Shown here piece after piece: positions 27,178-36,939 of a stretch of 64,000 nt of DNA. Below the pieces are notes generated by a model. That model made no database searches, was not told the DNA's origin, and worked only from the letters and a program-made list of their open reading frames with translations. Where the stretch lies: assembly GCF_900109745.1 (NCBI RefSeq), contig NZ_FOAV01000012.1, positions 124,001 through 188,000 of the forward strand. The letters are read 5' to 3'. Position 1 is the stretch's first letter. Each line of letters begins with the position of its first letter. The translations under genes were made by a program, and so were the position numbers. This DNA is from Roseateles sp. YR242. GTDB lineage: Bacteria > Pseudomonadota > Gammaproteobacteria > Burkholderiales > Burkholderiaceae_C.

Positions 27178-28262
27178 CGCGGCACCAACGCCTGCAAGGT
27201 GTCACGCCACTGCCGTGCAATGGCCGGCGCAGAATAGTCCCTGGCGATGGTCGGGATGGCGCCGCTGGCGCGTTGAGCCAGATCGCGCGGATCTCCCACG
27301 TGCTGGCCCAGCCGGGCCCAGTCGTCAATGGCGCAGAAGTCGCGCCACGGCAGGTAGTCGGGCAAGGGGTCGGTCATCACCGGCACGCCCTGGGCCAGGG
27401 CCAGCAGCATGCGGTTGTTGCTCTTGGCCATCGTGAAGGCGTTCAGACGGGCCGGCAGCAGCACCAGGTCCTGCTCGCCCAGCAGCCGCAGGAAGTGCAG
27501 CCGGTCCCACGGCCGGTAGCGGTGCTGGAAGCGCGCAGGGCCCAGCAGCTCCCGGTAGCGTTGCTCGGAGTTGCTGACCACCGTCAGCCGCAGGGGCTGC
27601 TCCCGGGCAATGGCCTCCAGCATCGGGATGATGCGTTCCAGCTCGGCCATGCCTCCGGCGGCGTAAGCGCTGCCATGGTTGCCGAACCACATCAGCTGCC
27701 GCGCCTCGCTGCGGGCCTGCCGGTGTTCACGCAGTTCGCGCCAGGCCCGCCAGTGGCCCGCCCAGCGCCCCGGGTGCATACGGCGCGGCCAGGACTCGTA
27801 GGAGCGCAGGGCGGCCGGCGTCTCCACCGGGTCGCCCACGACATGTACCGGTGTGCCGGGGGGCAGTTGCTCCTGCAACAAGGGCTGCAGACCCGGCGAC
27901 GACACGGTGAACGCGGCAAACAGCGGCAAGGCCTCGCGGTAGGCCGCCAGCAAGCCGGCACGCTCCGTGTCACCCGATTCGTTGAGGAAGTAGTTGTCGA
28001 AACTGTCCAGAACCAGCGTGGCGCCGCCGTCGCGCGCCGCCTGCAGTTGCCGGCTTCGCTCGCGCAGCGCCTCGGGCGTGCCCGCATCCAGCAGCCACTT
28101 GCCCTGCACCACCAGCAGGCCCTCACGCGGCAAGCGCTGGCCCGGTGCGAGCAGGCGTGACGCCACCCCCAGGCGCGCCAGTTCCCCCTGAGGGATCAGG
28201 CAGCGCAGGCGCACGCCGGCATAGGCAGGGTTTTGCGCATGGGGTAACCAGTGGACCAGCAA
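27174..28262 (-). CDS. Glycosyltransferase, GT-B-like
   Basis: This ORF encodes 362 residues if it starts at TTG 28262, which lies 6 nt after GAGGAG and opens with the expected first strand (LVHWLPHAQNPAYAGVRLR). A longer frame reaches 28463 but would cover the promoter and start of the divergent gene and has a non-protein-like N-terminus. The C-domain has LMWFGNHGSAYAAGGMAEL, LTVVSNSEQRYREL, the acidic-sugar-nucleotide-type segment MAKSNNRMLLALAQGVPVMT and a late SAPAIARQWRDTLQ. It forms an operon with the WbsX gene. Donor and acceptor unknown. Confidence 0.72.
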   Translation of the reverse strand: MLVHWLPHAQNPAYAGVRLRCLIPQGELARLGVASRLLAPGQRLPREGLLVVQGKWLLDAGTPEALRERSRQLQAARDGGATLVLDSFDNYFLNESGDTERAGLLAAYREALPLFAAFTVSSPGLQPLLQEQLPPGTPVHVVGDPVETPAALRSYESWPRRMHPGRWAGHWRAWRELREHRQARSEARQLMWFGNHGSAYAAGGMAELERIIPMLEAIAREQPLRLTVVSNSEQRYRELLGPARFQHRYRPWDRLHFLRLLGEQDLVLLPARLNAFTMAKSNNRMLLALAQGVPVMTDPLPDYLPWRDFCAIDDWARLGQHVGDPRDLAQRASGAIPTIARDYSAPAIARQWRDTLQALVPR

Positions 28263-28434
28263 CAGCAACTCCTCGCGCCAGAGGTGGCGCGAAAGCCGCG
28301 ATTGTGAACCCGCACCCGCCCGGTTTCGGGGGAAGGAGGCCGCCCGGGTGCCCCCAAGATGGGTGGAAGCACCGGCCAGGAGGGACGCCCTCCACAGGGG
28401 CACGCTGATAATCCCGGCGTACTTCGGGAAGTCC
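28263..28434. promoter_or_regulatory. Divergent intergenic region with GC-rich block
   Basis: This 172-bp gap lies between the minus-strand GT and the plus-strand asparagine-synthase-like gene and should hold promoters for both. It contains a G-rich run near 28320-28350 that could fold (GGCCGCCCGGG). No clear sigma-70 boxes were found by eye. Confidence 0.35.
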
Positions 28435-30198
28435 ATGTCAGTTCGCGAACCGTTCTTCTGCACCGGCCAACCTCAGTTTTCCGCCTCGGCGGTGAGTGGC
28501 GCGTCCGCGAGCCCTGCCGTGGCTGGCACCGTGCCTGGTGCCACGCCTGGTGCCACGCCTGGTGCCACGCCTGGTGCCGAGGCTGATGTCGCCGCGCGCC
28601 GCTGGCAGGCCCTGTTGGCCCAGGCGGATCCGAAACAGGCGCTGGCGCAGGTCGCAGGCCGGTTCTCCGTGGCCTGGCGCCAACCGAACGGCCGCACGGT
28701 GCTGGCCACCGACCGTTTCGGCATCGACCCCCTGTGTTATCGGGTGGTTGGGGACCAACTGCATTTCGCCACGCGGGCTGATGACCTGGCCGAGCTTCAG
28801 GTTGAGCACGGTGAGCTCGCCCCCGCCGATCTCGACCCGCAGGCGCTGTTCGACTACCTCTACTTTCACGTCATCCCCTCGCCCCGCACCATCTTCAAGG
28901 GTGTGTTCCGGCTGCCGCCAGGGCATGTGGCGGTGTTTGAACGGGGTCAACTGCGTGTGGAGCCGTACTGGGTCCCGAGCTTCCACCCCGAACCCGTGGC
29001 CGACCTGGCCGGCCTCAAACAGGAATTCCTGGGGCTGCTGGAAAATGCCGTGCGCCGGCAACTCAATGGCACGGATGCTGCCTGCTTCCTCAGCGGCGGC
29101 ACGGACAGCTCCACCGTGGCGGGCATGATCGGCCGCGTGGCGGGCCGGCCGGCGGACACCTACTCCATCGGCTTCGAGGCCGAGGGCTACGACGAGATGG
29201 CCTTCGCGCGCATCACCGCCAAGCAATTCGGCTGCCGTCACCACGAGTACTATGTGACGCCGCGCGACCTGGTGGACGGTATCGCCAAGGTCGCGACCCA
29301 TTACGACCAGCCCTTCGGCAACAGCTCTGCCCTGCCCGCCTACTACTGCGCCCGCGTGGCCCATGGGGATGGCGTTCAGCGCCTGCTGGCCGGAGACGGC
29401 GGGGATGAGCTGTTTGGCGGCAACACCCGTTACGCCAAGCAGACGGTGTTCTCCTGGTATGACCGTGTCCCCGGCCCCCTGCGCTCGGCCCTGCTGGAGC
29501 CAGTACTCGGCTCGCCGCTGGGCCGTCTGCCCCTCTTGAAGAAAGGCGCCAGCTACATCGACCAGGCCCGTGTGCCCATGCCGGACCGGCTGCAGAGCTA
29601 CAACCTGCTCACCCGGCTGGGCCAGGCCAATGTGCTGGAACAGGACTTCCTGCGCCGGGTGGACCCACTGGCCCCGCAGAAGCAGCAGCGCCAGGTCTGG
29701 GCCACCGCGCAGGCCGGCCACCTGGTGGACCGCATGCTGGCCTTCGACTGGCGCTACACCCTGGCCGACACCGACCTGCCCAAGGTGGTGGGCACCACGG
29801 CGCTGGCGGGTGTGCAGGCAGGTTTCCCGCTGCTGGACGACGGCCTGCTGGCCTTTTCGCAGCGCTTGCCGCCCGCCTTCAAGCTCAAGGGTCTGCAACT
29901 GCGCTGGTTCTTCAAGGAAGCGCTGCGCGGCTTCCTGCCCGACGAAATCATCACCAAGAAGAAGCAGGGCTTCGGCCTGCCCTTCGGGGTGTGGGCCACG
30001 CGAGACGAGGCACTGGGCGCATTGGCTGCCGACTCCCTCGGCAGCCTGGCCACGCGCGGCATCGTGCGGGCCGACTTCATCCAGAGCCTGCTGCGCCAGC
30101 GCCTGCCGGAGCATCCCGGCTACTACGGCGAGATGGTGTGGATCCTGATCATGCTGGAGCAATGGCTGCGCGGCCGCCGCCCCAACTACAGGCTCTGA
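28435..30198 (+). CDS. Asparagine synthase-like amidotransferase without the N-terminal Cys
   Basis: This ORF encodes 587 residues from ATG 28435. The C-terminal synthetase domain is intact, with PP-loop FLSGGTDSS (SGGTDS 220-225), YDEMAFARITAKQFGCRHHE, LLAGDGGDELFGGNTRY, and late EIITKKKQGFGLPFGVW. The N-terminal class-II glutaminase domain is only partly present (GRFSVAWRQPNGRTVLATDRFGIDPL, then FATRADDLAELQ). The protein begins MSVREPFFC, with no Cys2 nucleophile, so glutamine hydrolysis by the normal route is unlikely. Homologues in polysaccharide loci may amidate or ligate uronic-acid or amino-acid groups. Residues 33-48 are a PGAT repeat. Confidence 0.8.
   Translation: MSVREPFFCTGQPQFSASAVSGASASPAVAGTVPGATPGATPGATPGAEADVAARRWQALLAQADPKQALAQVAGRFSVAWRQPNGRTVLATDRFGIDPLCYRVVGDQLHFATRADDLAELQVEHGELAPADLDPQALFDYLYFHVIPSPRTIFKGVFRLPPGHVAVFERGQLRVEPYWVPSFHPEPVADLAGLKQEFLGLLENAVRRQLNGTDAACFLSGGTDSSTVAGMIGRVAGRPADTYSIGFEAEGYDEMAFARITAKQFGCRHHEYYVTPRDLVDGIAKVATHYDQPFGNSSALPAYYCARVAHGDGVQRLLAGDGGDELFGGNTRYAKQTVFSWYDRVPGPLRSALLEPVLGSPLGRLPLLKKGASYIDQARVPMPDRLQSYNLLTRLGQANVLEQDFLRRVDPLAPQKQQRQVWATAQAGHLVDRMLAFDWRYTLADTDLPKVVGTTALAGVQAGFPLLDDGLLAFSQRLPPAFKLKGLQLRWFFKEALRGFLPDEIITKKKQGFGLPFGVWATRDEALGALAADSLGSLATRGIVRADFIQSLLRQRLPEHPGYYGEMVWILIMLEQWLRGRRPNYRL
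28530..28580. repeat. 12-bp in-frame tandem repeat coding PGAT units
   Basis: The unit GCCACGCCTGGT is repeated about three and a half times within the asparagine-synthase-like gene, giving PGATPGATPGATPGA in the protein. The length is a multiple of 3, so copy-number change would keep the frame and lengthen a flexible linker. Confidence 0.85.
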
Positions 30199-30202
30199 AC
30201 AC

Positions 30203-30892
30203 TCAGCCCAGGTCGAGCGGCAGGCCGCGTTCGGCGGCGAAGGCCTTGAGCGCCGGCAGGAGCGCACCGACCTTTTCGGCCACGGCGTCACGGATGGTGT
30301 CCACCAGGACCTGGGTCTGGCGCTCGATCTCGATGTGCAAGGAGGCACCCACGCCCTTTTCGGCGAAGGTGGTCATGCGCAGGGTCTCGGGGATGAGCCA
30401 GACCTCGAACCAGCCCGAGCCGTCCGCCGCCCGGTGCGCCTCCGAAACCGTCAGGCTGGCGCCATTCACCGCCACATAGCCCTTGGCAAAGATGTAGCGC
30501 ATCCAGGGCGCCGGCACGGCGATGCGGATTACGTGGTTGTTGGCCGGCTGCCGGATCTCGGCAATGGTGGCCATGAAGTCCACATGGCCGGACAGCGGGT
30601 GGCCACCAATCTCGGCCCCCTCCTTGGCTGCACGCTCCACATTCAAGTGGCTGCCCGCCTGGAGCTGACCCAGGGTGGTCAGGTTCAGGCTCTGCTGCAT
30701 GACATCGAAGTCGGCCTGGGTCGAACTCTTGAGTTCGGTCACGGTCAGGCACACGCCATCACAAGCCACGCTGGCGCCAATCTCCAGGCCCTCGCAGAAG
30801 CCTTCCGGAAAATCCAGGGTGAAACTGCGCAGGCCTTCCTTGTCGGTGATGCGCTGGACCGAGGCAATGCCTTGAACGATGCCGGTGAACAT
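30203..30892 (-). CDS. ribE: Riboflavin synthase, alpha chain
   Basis: This ORF encodes 229 residues starting MFTGIVQG, the invariant N-terminus of riboflavin synthase. Two lumazine-binding barrels repeat the same motifs: VACDGVCLTV and GGHPLSGHVD in the first, and VAVNGASLTV in the second. It dismutates two molecules of 6,7-dimethyl-8-ribityllumazine to riboflavin in the cytoplasm. AAGGA lies 7 nt before ATG 30892. It is convergent with the asparagine-synthase-like gene (4 bp apart). No ribD, ribBA or ribH follows in the window, and no FMN riboswitch is seen upstream. Confidence 0.95.
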   Translation of the reverse strand: MFTGIVQGIASVQRITDKEGLRSFTLDFPEGFCEGLEIGASVACDGVCLTVTELKSSTQADFDVMQQSLNLTTLGQLQAGSHLNVERAAKEGAEIGGHPLSGHVDFMATIAEIRQPANNHVIRIAVPAPWMRYIFAKGYVAVNGASLTVSEAHRAADGSGWFEVWLIPETLRMTTFAEKGVGASLHIEIERQTQVLVDTIRDAVAEKVGALLPALKAFAAERGLPLDLG

Positions 30893-30970
30893 GAAAAATC
30901 CTTGATCAAGCTTGAGTCGGAGAGGGGCCGGACAGGCCCCGGGGCAACATCAGATCGGCGTCAAATCAGC

Positions 30971-31009
30971 GCCGGATAAAGGTGCCGGATAAGGGTGCCG
31001 GATAAAGGC
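30971..31009. repeat. 13-bp tandem repeat, three copies
   Basis: The unit GCCGGATAAAGGT occurs three times head to tail (30971-30983, 30984-30996, 30997-31009) with single-base differences. It lies between ribE and the Spx-like gene, both on the minus strand, and contains GGATAA-type AT-rich spots. It may overlap the ribE promoter region. Confidence 0.8.
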
Positions 31010-31028
31010 GCCAGACAGAAGCGCCAAC

Positions 31029-31376
31029 TCAGCGATGCTCCGCAAACAGGTCGGGCGAAAACCCCACGCTCAGGCGGCCATCCGCCCATGCCACCAGCGG
31101 ACGCTTGATCACGCTGGGCTGCTCGACCATCAGCGCCGCCGCGCTGGCCGCGTCCGTGACGCCCGCCTTCGTGGCATCGTCGAGCTTGCGCCAGGTGGTG
31201 CCCGCGCGGTTGAGCACCTTCTCCCAACCCAGGGTCTTCAGCCACTGGGGCAGTCGGTCGGCCGGCACGCCCTGCTTCTTGTAGTCGTGAAACTGGTAGG
31301 CCAGGCCTTGTTCGTCCAGCCAGGTGCGGGCCTTCTTGACGGTGTCGCAGTTGGGAATGCCGTAGACGGTGATCAT
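31029..31376 (-). CDS. ArsC/Spx/YffB-family thioredoxin-fold protein
   Basis: This ORF encodes 115 residues, the normal family length. N-terminal ITVYGIPNCDTVKKARTWLD has a single redox Cys (CxxT rather than CxxC), followed by LDEQGLAYQFHDYKKQGV. The late segment VIKRPLVAWADGRLSVGFSPD is typical of YffB-like proteins, where arsenate reductases have an Arg-containing catalytic loop. It is probably a GSH-linked reductase-like protein of unknown substrate, and not an ars-operon arsenate reductase: no arsR or arsB is nearby. Confidence 0.85.
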   Translation of the reverse strand: MITVYGIPNCDTVKKARTWLDEQGLAYQFHDYKKQGVPADRLPQWLKTLGWEKVLNRAGTTWRKLDDATKAGVTDAASAAALMVEQPSVIKRPLVAWADGRLSVGFSPDLFAEHR

Positions 31377-31443
31377 GATGAACGGATGGGCCAGGGGCCG
31401 ACACTGAAGTCAGAAACAAAGGCCGCCACGCTACCATGAAGCC

Positions 31444-32220
31444 ATGATCCCCTGGCTCGACGACGATACCCTGGAATTCCCCCCCACCCGGCGCGCACTG
31501 GGCCCGCGCAGCGACGCGCCGGGCCTGCTGGCCGCTGGCGGCGACCTGAGGCCCGACCGGCTGCGGGCGGCTTACGCACAGGGCATCTTCCCGTGGTACG
31601 GCGAGGGCCAGCCCATCCTGTGGTGGTCCACAGAGCCGCGCATGGTGTTGCAGACGAAGAACTTCAAGCTCGCCCGTTCGCTGCGCAAGACCGTGGCCAG
31701 GTTCAGACGCTCGCCCGGCTGCGAGATCCGGGTGGACAGCGCCACCGAGACCGTTCTGAAGGCCTGCGCCAGCACCCCGCGCGACGGGCAGAACGGCACC
31801 TGGATCCTGCCGGAGATGCAGCAGGCCTACCTGCAGCTGGCACGTGAAGGTAGCGTCCACAGCGTCGAGACCTGGATGGATGGCGAACTGGCCGGTGGGC
31901 TGTACGGCGTCAACCTGGGCCGCATGTTCTATGGGGAATCCATGTTCATGCGAAGGACGGACGCCTCCAAGATCGCCCTGGCCGCACTGATCTGCCTGTG
32001 CCGCGAGCACCACATTCCCTGGATCGATTGCCAGCAGCAGACCAGTCATCTCGCCTCCATGGGCGCGGCGCCTGTCACACGTGCCGCGTTCGAAGCCCAT
32101 TTGGCAGGACACGCCGGGCAGCCGGCGCCGCAGGATTGGTCCTATCATCCGCGCCTGTGGGCGCATCTGGAGGTTGGCGACGCCGATGGCGAGCCGGACG
32201 ATGAACCGCCCACGGTTTGA
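31444..32220 (+). CDS. aat: Leucyl/phenylalanyl-tRNA-protein transferase
   Basis: This ORF encodes 258 residues. Conserved blocks are [89 protein letters not shown] and [16 protein letters not shown]. It conjugates Leu or Phe from aminoacyl-tRNA to N-terminal Arg/Lys of proteins, marking them for ClpS/ClpAP. It lies directly upstream of bpt, the other aminoacyl-tRNA-protein transferase, so the two form an N-degron operon, an arrangement common in proteobacteria. Confidence 0.96.
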   Translation: MIPWLDDDTLEFPPTRRALGPRSDAPGLLAAGGDLRPDRLRAAYAQGIFPWYGEGQPILWWSTEPRMVLQTKNFKLARSLRKTVARFRRSPGCEIRVDSATETVLKACASTPRDGQNGTWILPEMQQAYLQLAREGSVHSVETWMDGELAGGLYGVNLGRMFYGESMFMRRTDASKIALAALICLCREHHIPWIDCQQQTSHLASMGAAPVTRAAFEAHLAGHAGQPAPQDWSYHPRLWAHLEVGDADGEPDDEPPTV

Positions 32221-32267
32221 CCTCGCCCCTTGCCCTGCCGCAAGACCCACGACAACGCCCCACCACC

Positions 32268-33005
32268 GTGACGCACCCCAAAGAACTCCCGCTGGCCGAG
32301 CTGCAGTTCTACGCCACCGCGCCCTACCCCTGCAGCTATCTGTCGGATCGGCAGGCGCGGTCGCAAGTGGCCACGCCCAGCCATCTGATCCATGCGGACG
32401 CCTATTCCACGCTGGTATCCGCTGGCTTCCGGCGCAGCGGCATGTTCACCTACCGGCCCTATTGCGACGGCTGCAAGGCCTGCATCCCCATGCGCATCCC
32501 GGTGGCGCCGTTCCGCCCCAGCCGGAGCCAGCGCCGCGCCTGGTCGCAACATGAGGACTTGCAGGCCCGGGTGATGCGGCTGGGCTACAGCGACGAGCAC
32601 TATCAGCTCTACCTGCGCTACCAGGCCGGTCGCCACAGCGGTGGTGGCATGGACCATGACAGCGTGGACCAGTACACCCAGTTCCTGCTGCAAAGCCGGG
32701 TGAACTCGCGGCTGGTGGAATTCCGGGCGCCGGACGGCACACTGAAGATGGTGTCCATCCTGGACATCCTCAGCGACGGGCTGTCCGCCGTCTACACCTT
32801 CTACGAGCCCGAAGCGAAGGCCAGCTACGGCACTTACAACGTGCTGTGGCAGCTGCGTCAAACCCGCGAACTGGGCCTGCCCCACCTCTACCTCGGCTAC
32901 TGGATCGCGCAGAGCGACAAGATGGCTTACAAGGCGCGCTTCATGCCGCATGAGCTGCTCCGGGAGGGGCAGTGGCAACGCGTCGAGGGCGCGTCGGCGT
33001 CCTGA
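32268..33005 (+). CDS. bpt: Bacterial arginyl/leucyl-tRNA-protein transferase (Bpt)
   Basis: This ORF encodes 245 residues if it starts at GTG 32268, giving [24 protein letters not shown], the usual family N-terminus. An in-frame TTG at 32217 overlapping the aat stop would add 17 unconserved residues. Marks are [18 protein letters not shown] with the Cys cluster, [33 protein letters not shown] and [20 protein letters not shown]. It attaches Leu to N-terminal Asp/Glu (and related residues) to create an N-degron. Co-transcribed with aat. Confidence 0.94.
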   Translation: MTHPKELPLAELQFYATAPYPCSYLSDRQARSQVATPSHLIHADAYSTLVSAGFRRSGMFTYRPYCDGCKACIPMRIPVAPFRPSRSQRRAWSQHEDLQARVMRLGYSDEHYQLYLRYQAGRHSGGGMDHDSVDQYTQFLLQSRVNSRLVEFRAPDGTLKMVSILDILSDGLSAVYTFYEPEAKASYGTYNVLWQLRQTRELGLPHLYLGYWIAQSDKMAYKARFMPHELLREGQWQRVEGASAS

Positions 33006-33323
33006 CATCGGTCTGGCGTCGGCATTTCCGGACCGCCTGGCCGCTTAACCGCTTGACCGACACTGACCGACTGACCTCCACACCGCCTGACCTCCGGACC
33101 ACCGCATTTCCTCGCGCGCGCGGGGTGGCGTTTCGTGGATGCCTACCTTGAGAAGCCCAATGGCGCATTTCCGTTCGCAGGGTGGCGTCCCGCGCCATCG
33201 TCCGTTGCAGCCCGCTACAGCCAGCGCACTGTCCCCTTGATCACCCCACGCCCGCCACTGGTTTCAGAGTGGTAGGCCTGGTTGTCCTTTGAACCACGGG
33301 TTTTTCTCGATGGCCGGACCGCT
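33006..33323. other. Intergenic stretch before the chitinase gene, no gene seen
   Basis: About 320 bp without a convincing ORF. The first 70 bp are built from short GACCG/CTGAC repeats. A GC palindrome (CGCGCGCG) lies near 33113-33120, and the rest is unremarkable. The chitinase promoter and palindromes follow at 33324-33429. Confidence 0.5.
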
Positions 33324-33371
33324 ACTGGTATCTACATTCAATACCACTGTGAGATCAGTGGTCGTGATCTC
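33324..33371. promoter_or_regulatory. Two adjacent dyads upstream of chitinase (candidate operators)
   Basis: The half-sites TGGTAT and ATACCA are separated by 9 nt (within 33324-33348). GAGATC (33351-33356) and GATCTC (33366-33371) are also separated by exactly 9 nt. A third, overlapping dyad CCACTG/CAGTGG links them. They lie 60-105 bp before the chitinase ATG, in a more AT-rich patch where a promoter is expected. This looks like binding sites for one or two dimeric repressors responding to chitin or GlcNAc; the regulator is not identified. Confidence 0.55.
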
Positions 33372-33429
33372 CCCTGTTTGAGAACAAGAAGATCCTTTCC
33401 CTCGGGCCGTTCCTCAACTGGAGATCCCC

Positions 33430-35574
<2,145 letters not shown>

Positions 35575-35629
35575 GCAAGGCAGACTTCTCTTCAGCCCCC
35601 TATAGACACTTCGTCATTTCTCAACACCA

Positions 35630-35654
35630 CGGGCACCGTCGGGTGCCCGTTTTT
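35630..35654 (+). terminator. Rho-independent terminator of the chitinase gene
   Basis: A stem CGGGCACC / GGGTGCCCG with a GTC loop is followed directly by TTTTT (35650-35654), 56 bp after the chitinase stop. It is also the first hairpin of the array that follows. Confidence 0.85.
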
Positions 35655-35764
35655 CATGTCGGCACCTTTGGGCGCCCGTTCTTCATGGCGGCGCCTTCGG
35701 GTGCCCGTTTTCATGTCAGCACCTTCGGGCGCCCGTTCTTCATGGCGGCGCCTTCGGGTGCCCG
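35655..35764. repeat. Tandem array of four ~29-bp hairpin units
   Basis: Four units beginning CATG at 35655, 35684, 35712 and 35741 (spacing 29, 28, 29) each contain GGCACC-TTT-GGGCGCC or GGCGCC-TTC-GGGTGCC hairpins followed by CCCGTT(C)TT(C). They look like successive copies of the chitinase terminator. The array runs up to the 3' end of the Nudix gene on the other strand, so it may also block antisense reading. Confidence 0.85.
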
Positions 35765-35768
35765 CCCC

Positions 35769-36632
35769 TTACGTGCGAAGGTCGCTCAAGGCCTGCGCAT
35801 GCATCAACCCCCAGGCCACCACCGCAGCGGCATCGATACTGAACGCATCCCCTTGCAGGCGCTGAGTCAGGCTCTCCAGGTCAAGCGACAGGAACTCGCT
35901 GACTTCGCCGTCCTGGTTGCTGGGCGAAAAGCCGAGCGGCAGTGTGAGGCTGTAGATGTGCAGCACCTCGTCATGCAACCCGTCCGGCGTCATGCGGACG
36001 CTGCGCAGTTGCCCGCGCGGCTGCAGGCCGGTGCTGAGTGACATCGGCACGCCGGCCTCTTCCCACAATTCGCGTCGGGCGCAGTCTCGCAAATCTTCTC
36101 CCGCAGGGAGGCCGCCCGCCGCCAGGTTGTCCAGCTTGCCGGGATCCGTGGGCTTGGTGAGCGCACGCCGGCCGCACACCATGCGCGCGCCGGGCAGGAA
36201 ACCATTGATGTGCACCGCCCGGCTCATGAACCCAAACCAGCGGAAGGCCGCACGCTCGAGTTCAAACAGAGTTTCGCCGCGCGCGACGCACGGATCTTCC
36301 ACCGGCCGCTCACAGGCATAAGGCTCATCCCGCCACCCGGCGATCGCACCCCGCTGACGGAGCATGGCCGCCACTTCGGCGATGCGCAGGGACCGCTGGG
36401 CCACGTCCATGCCTTGCGCCGCCCACACCACCACACCGTCTTTCATCTGCAACTCCGGCCAGCAGGCCTGGAGCAATGGCAAGCGCATCGGATGCACCCA
36501 GCCCAGGGCCAAATCATTCAAGTTGAAGCGCCACAACCCCGACGGCAGCGCTTGGTGCGCGTGCGCCAGGCAACGAGCCATGACCGCCTGGAGCGCGGCG
36601 GGCATTTGGGAGGGTGAAGGCATGCCACCCAT
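35769..36632 (-). CDS. Nudix hydrolase with DUF4743-type N-terminal domain
   Basis: This ORF encodes 287 residues if it starts at ATG 36632; ATG 36623 or 36605 would also fit and no ribosome site is decisive. The perfect Nudix box G-x5-E-x7-REL-x-EE-x-G-V is seen as GGLPAGEDLRDCARRELWEE at about 171-192. Before it, LERAAFRWFGFMSRAVHING and GKLDNLAAGGL are typical of the TPK/YJR142W-like branch, in which the N-domain resembles DUF4743. Substrate is unknown; relatives act on damaged or oxidised thiamine diphosphates or other dinucleotides. Confidence 0.85.
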   Translation of the reverse strand: MGGMPSPSQMPAALQAVMARCLAHAHQALPSGLWRFNLNDLALGWVHPMRLPLLQACWPELQMKDGVVVWAAQGMDVAQRSLRIAEVAAMLRQRGAIAGWRDEPYACERPVEDPCVARGETLFELERAAFRWFGFMSRAVHINGFLPGARMVCGRRALTKPTDPGKLDNLAAGGLPAGEDLRDCARRELWEEAGVPMSLSTGLQPRGQLRSVRMTPDGLHDEVLHIYSLTLPLGFSPSNQDGEVSEFLSLDLESLTQRLQGDAFSIDAAAVVAWGLMHAQALSDLRT

Positions 36633-36676
36633 TTTGCGGGCAGGTGCGGGGCGAGATTCCGAAGCACCCAAGAAAA

Positions 36677-36707
36677 AACCCCGACAGATATTGAATCTGT
36701 CGGGGTT
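36677..36707 (-). terminator. Rho-independent terminator of the tRNA-Val transcript
   Basis: A 13-bp perfect stem (36677-36689 with 36695-36707, loop ATTGA) is followed on the minus strand by a run of six T. It lies 4 bp past the CCA end of the first tRNA and is correctly placed to end the tandem tRNA transcript. Confidence 0.9.
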
Positions 36708-36711
36708 GTTC

Positions 36712-36786
36712 TGGTGGGCGGTACAAGTTTCGAACTTGTGACCCCTGCCGTGTGAAAGCAGTGCTCTACCACTGAGCTAACCGCCC
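36712..36786 (-). tRNA. tRNA-Val (anticodon CAC), copy 2 of the transcript
   Basis: A 75-nt cloverleaf with encoded CCA. Acceptor GGGCGGT pairs with ACCGCCC, the D-arm is GCTCAGTGGTAGAGC, the anticodon loop TTCACAC gives CAC (reads GUG), and the T-arm is ACAAG-TTCGAAA-CTTGT. The anticodon stem closes with a T-G wobble next to the loop. It is the downstream gene of a two-tRNA transcript and differs from its neighbour in the T-stem and in the D-loop. Confidence 0.92.
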
Positions 36787-36800
36787 GGAATTCTGGGGAA

Positions 36801-36818
36801 CGATTCTTTTGCAAGAAT
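36801..36818. other. Small hairpin between the two tRNA genes
   Basis: GATTCTT-TTGC-AAGAATC is a perfect 7-bp stem in the 78-bp spacer. It has no T-run on the tRNA strand. It could be a processing signal between the two tRNAs. Confidence 0.4.
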
Positions 36819-36864
36819 CTTTTGAATATTCCGGGTTTCTTCGAAATGAACCACCAAACCAAAC

Positions 36865-36939
36865 TGGTGGGCGGTGCAGGCTTCGAACCTGCGACCCCTG
36901 CCGTGTGAAGGCAGTGCTCTACCCCTGAGCTAACCGCCC
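36865..36939 (-). tRNA. tRNA-Val (anticodon CAC), copy 1 of the transcript
   Basis: A 75-nt cloverleaf with encoded CCA. Acceptor GGGCGGT, D-arm GCTCAGGGGTAGAGC, anticodon stem CTGCC/GGCAG fully paired around loop TTCACAC (CAC), T-arm GCAGG-TTCGAAG-CCTGC. It is the promoter-proximal copy. Confidence 0.93.

Noticed and set aside
28262-28463. N-terminal extension of the minus-strand glycosyltransferase
   Set aside because: It would overlap the start of the divergent asparagine-synthase-like gene and its sequence is not protein-like; TTG 28262 after GAGGAG fits better.
11533-30198. Exosortase or PEP-CTERM protein hidden in the locus
   Set aside because: No multi-pass protein with the exosortase Cys/Arg/His pattern and no C-terminal VPEP-TM-Arg tail was found in any real frame.
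30893-31028. FMN riboswitch upstream of ribE
   Set aside because: The gap is only 136 bp, consists largely of a 13-bp repeat, and lacks the conserved RFN helices.
31029-31376. Arsenate-resistance arsC
   Set aside because: Although ArsC-fold, it has the YffB/Spx-like C-terminal segment and no ars genes are nearby.
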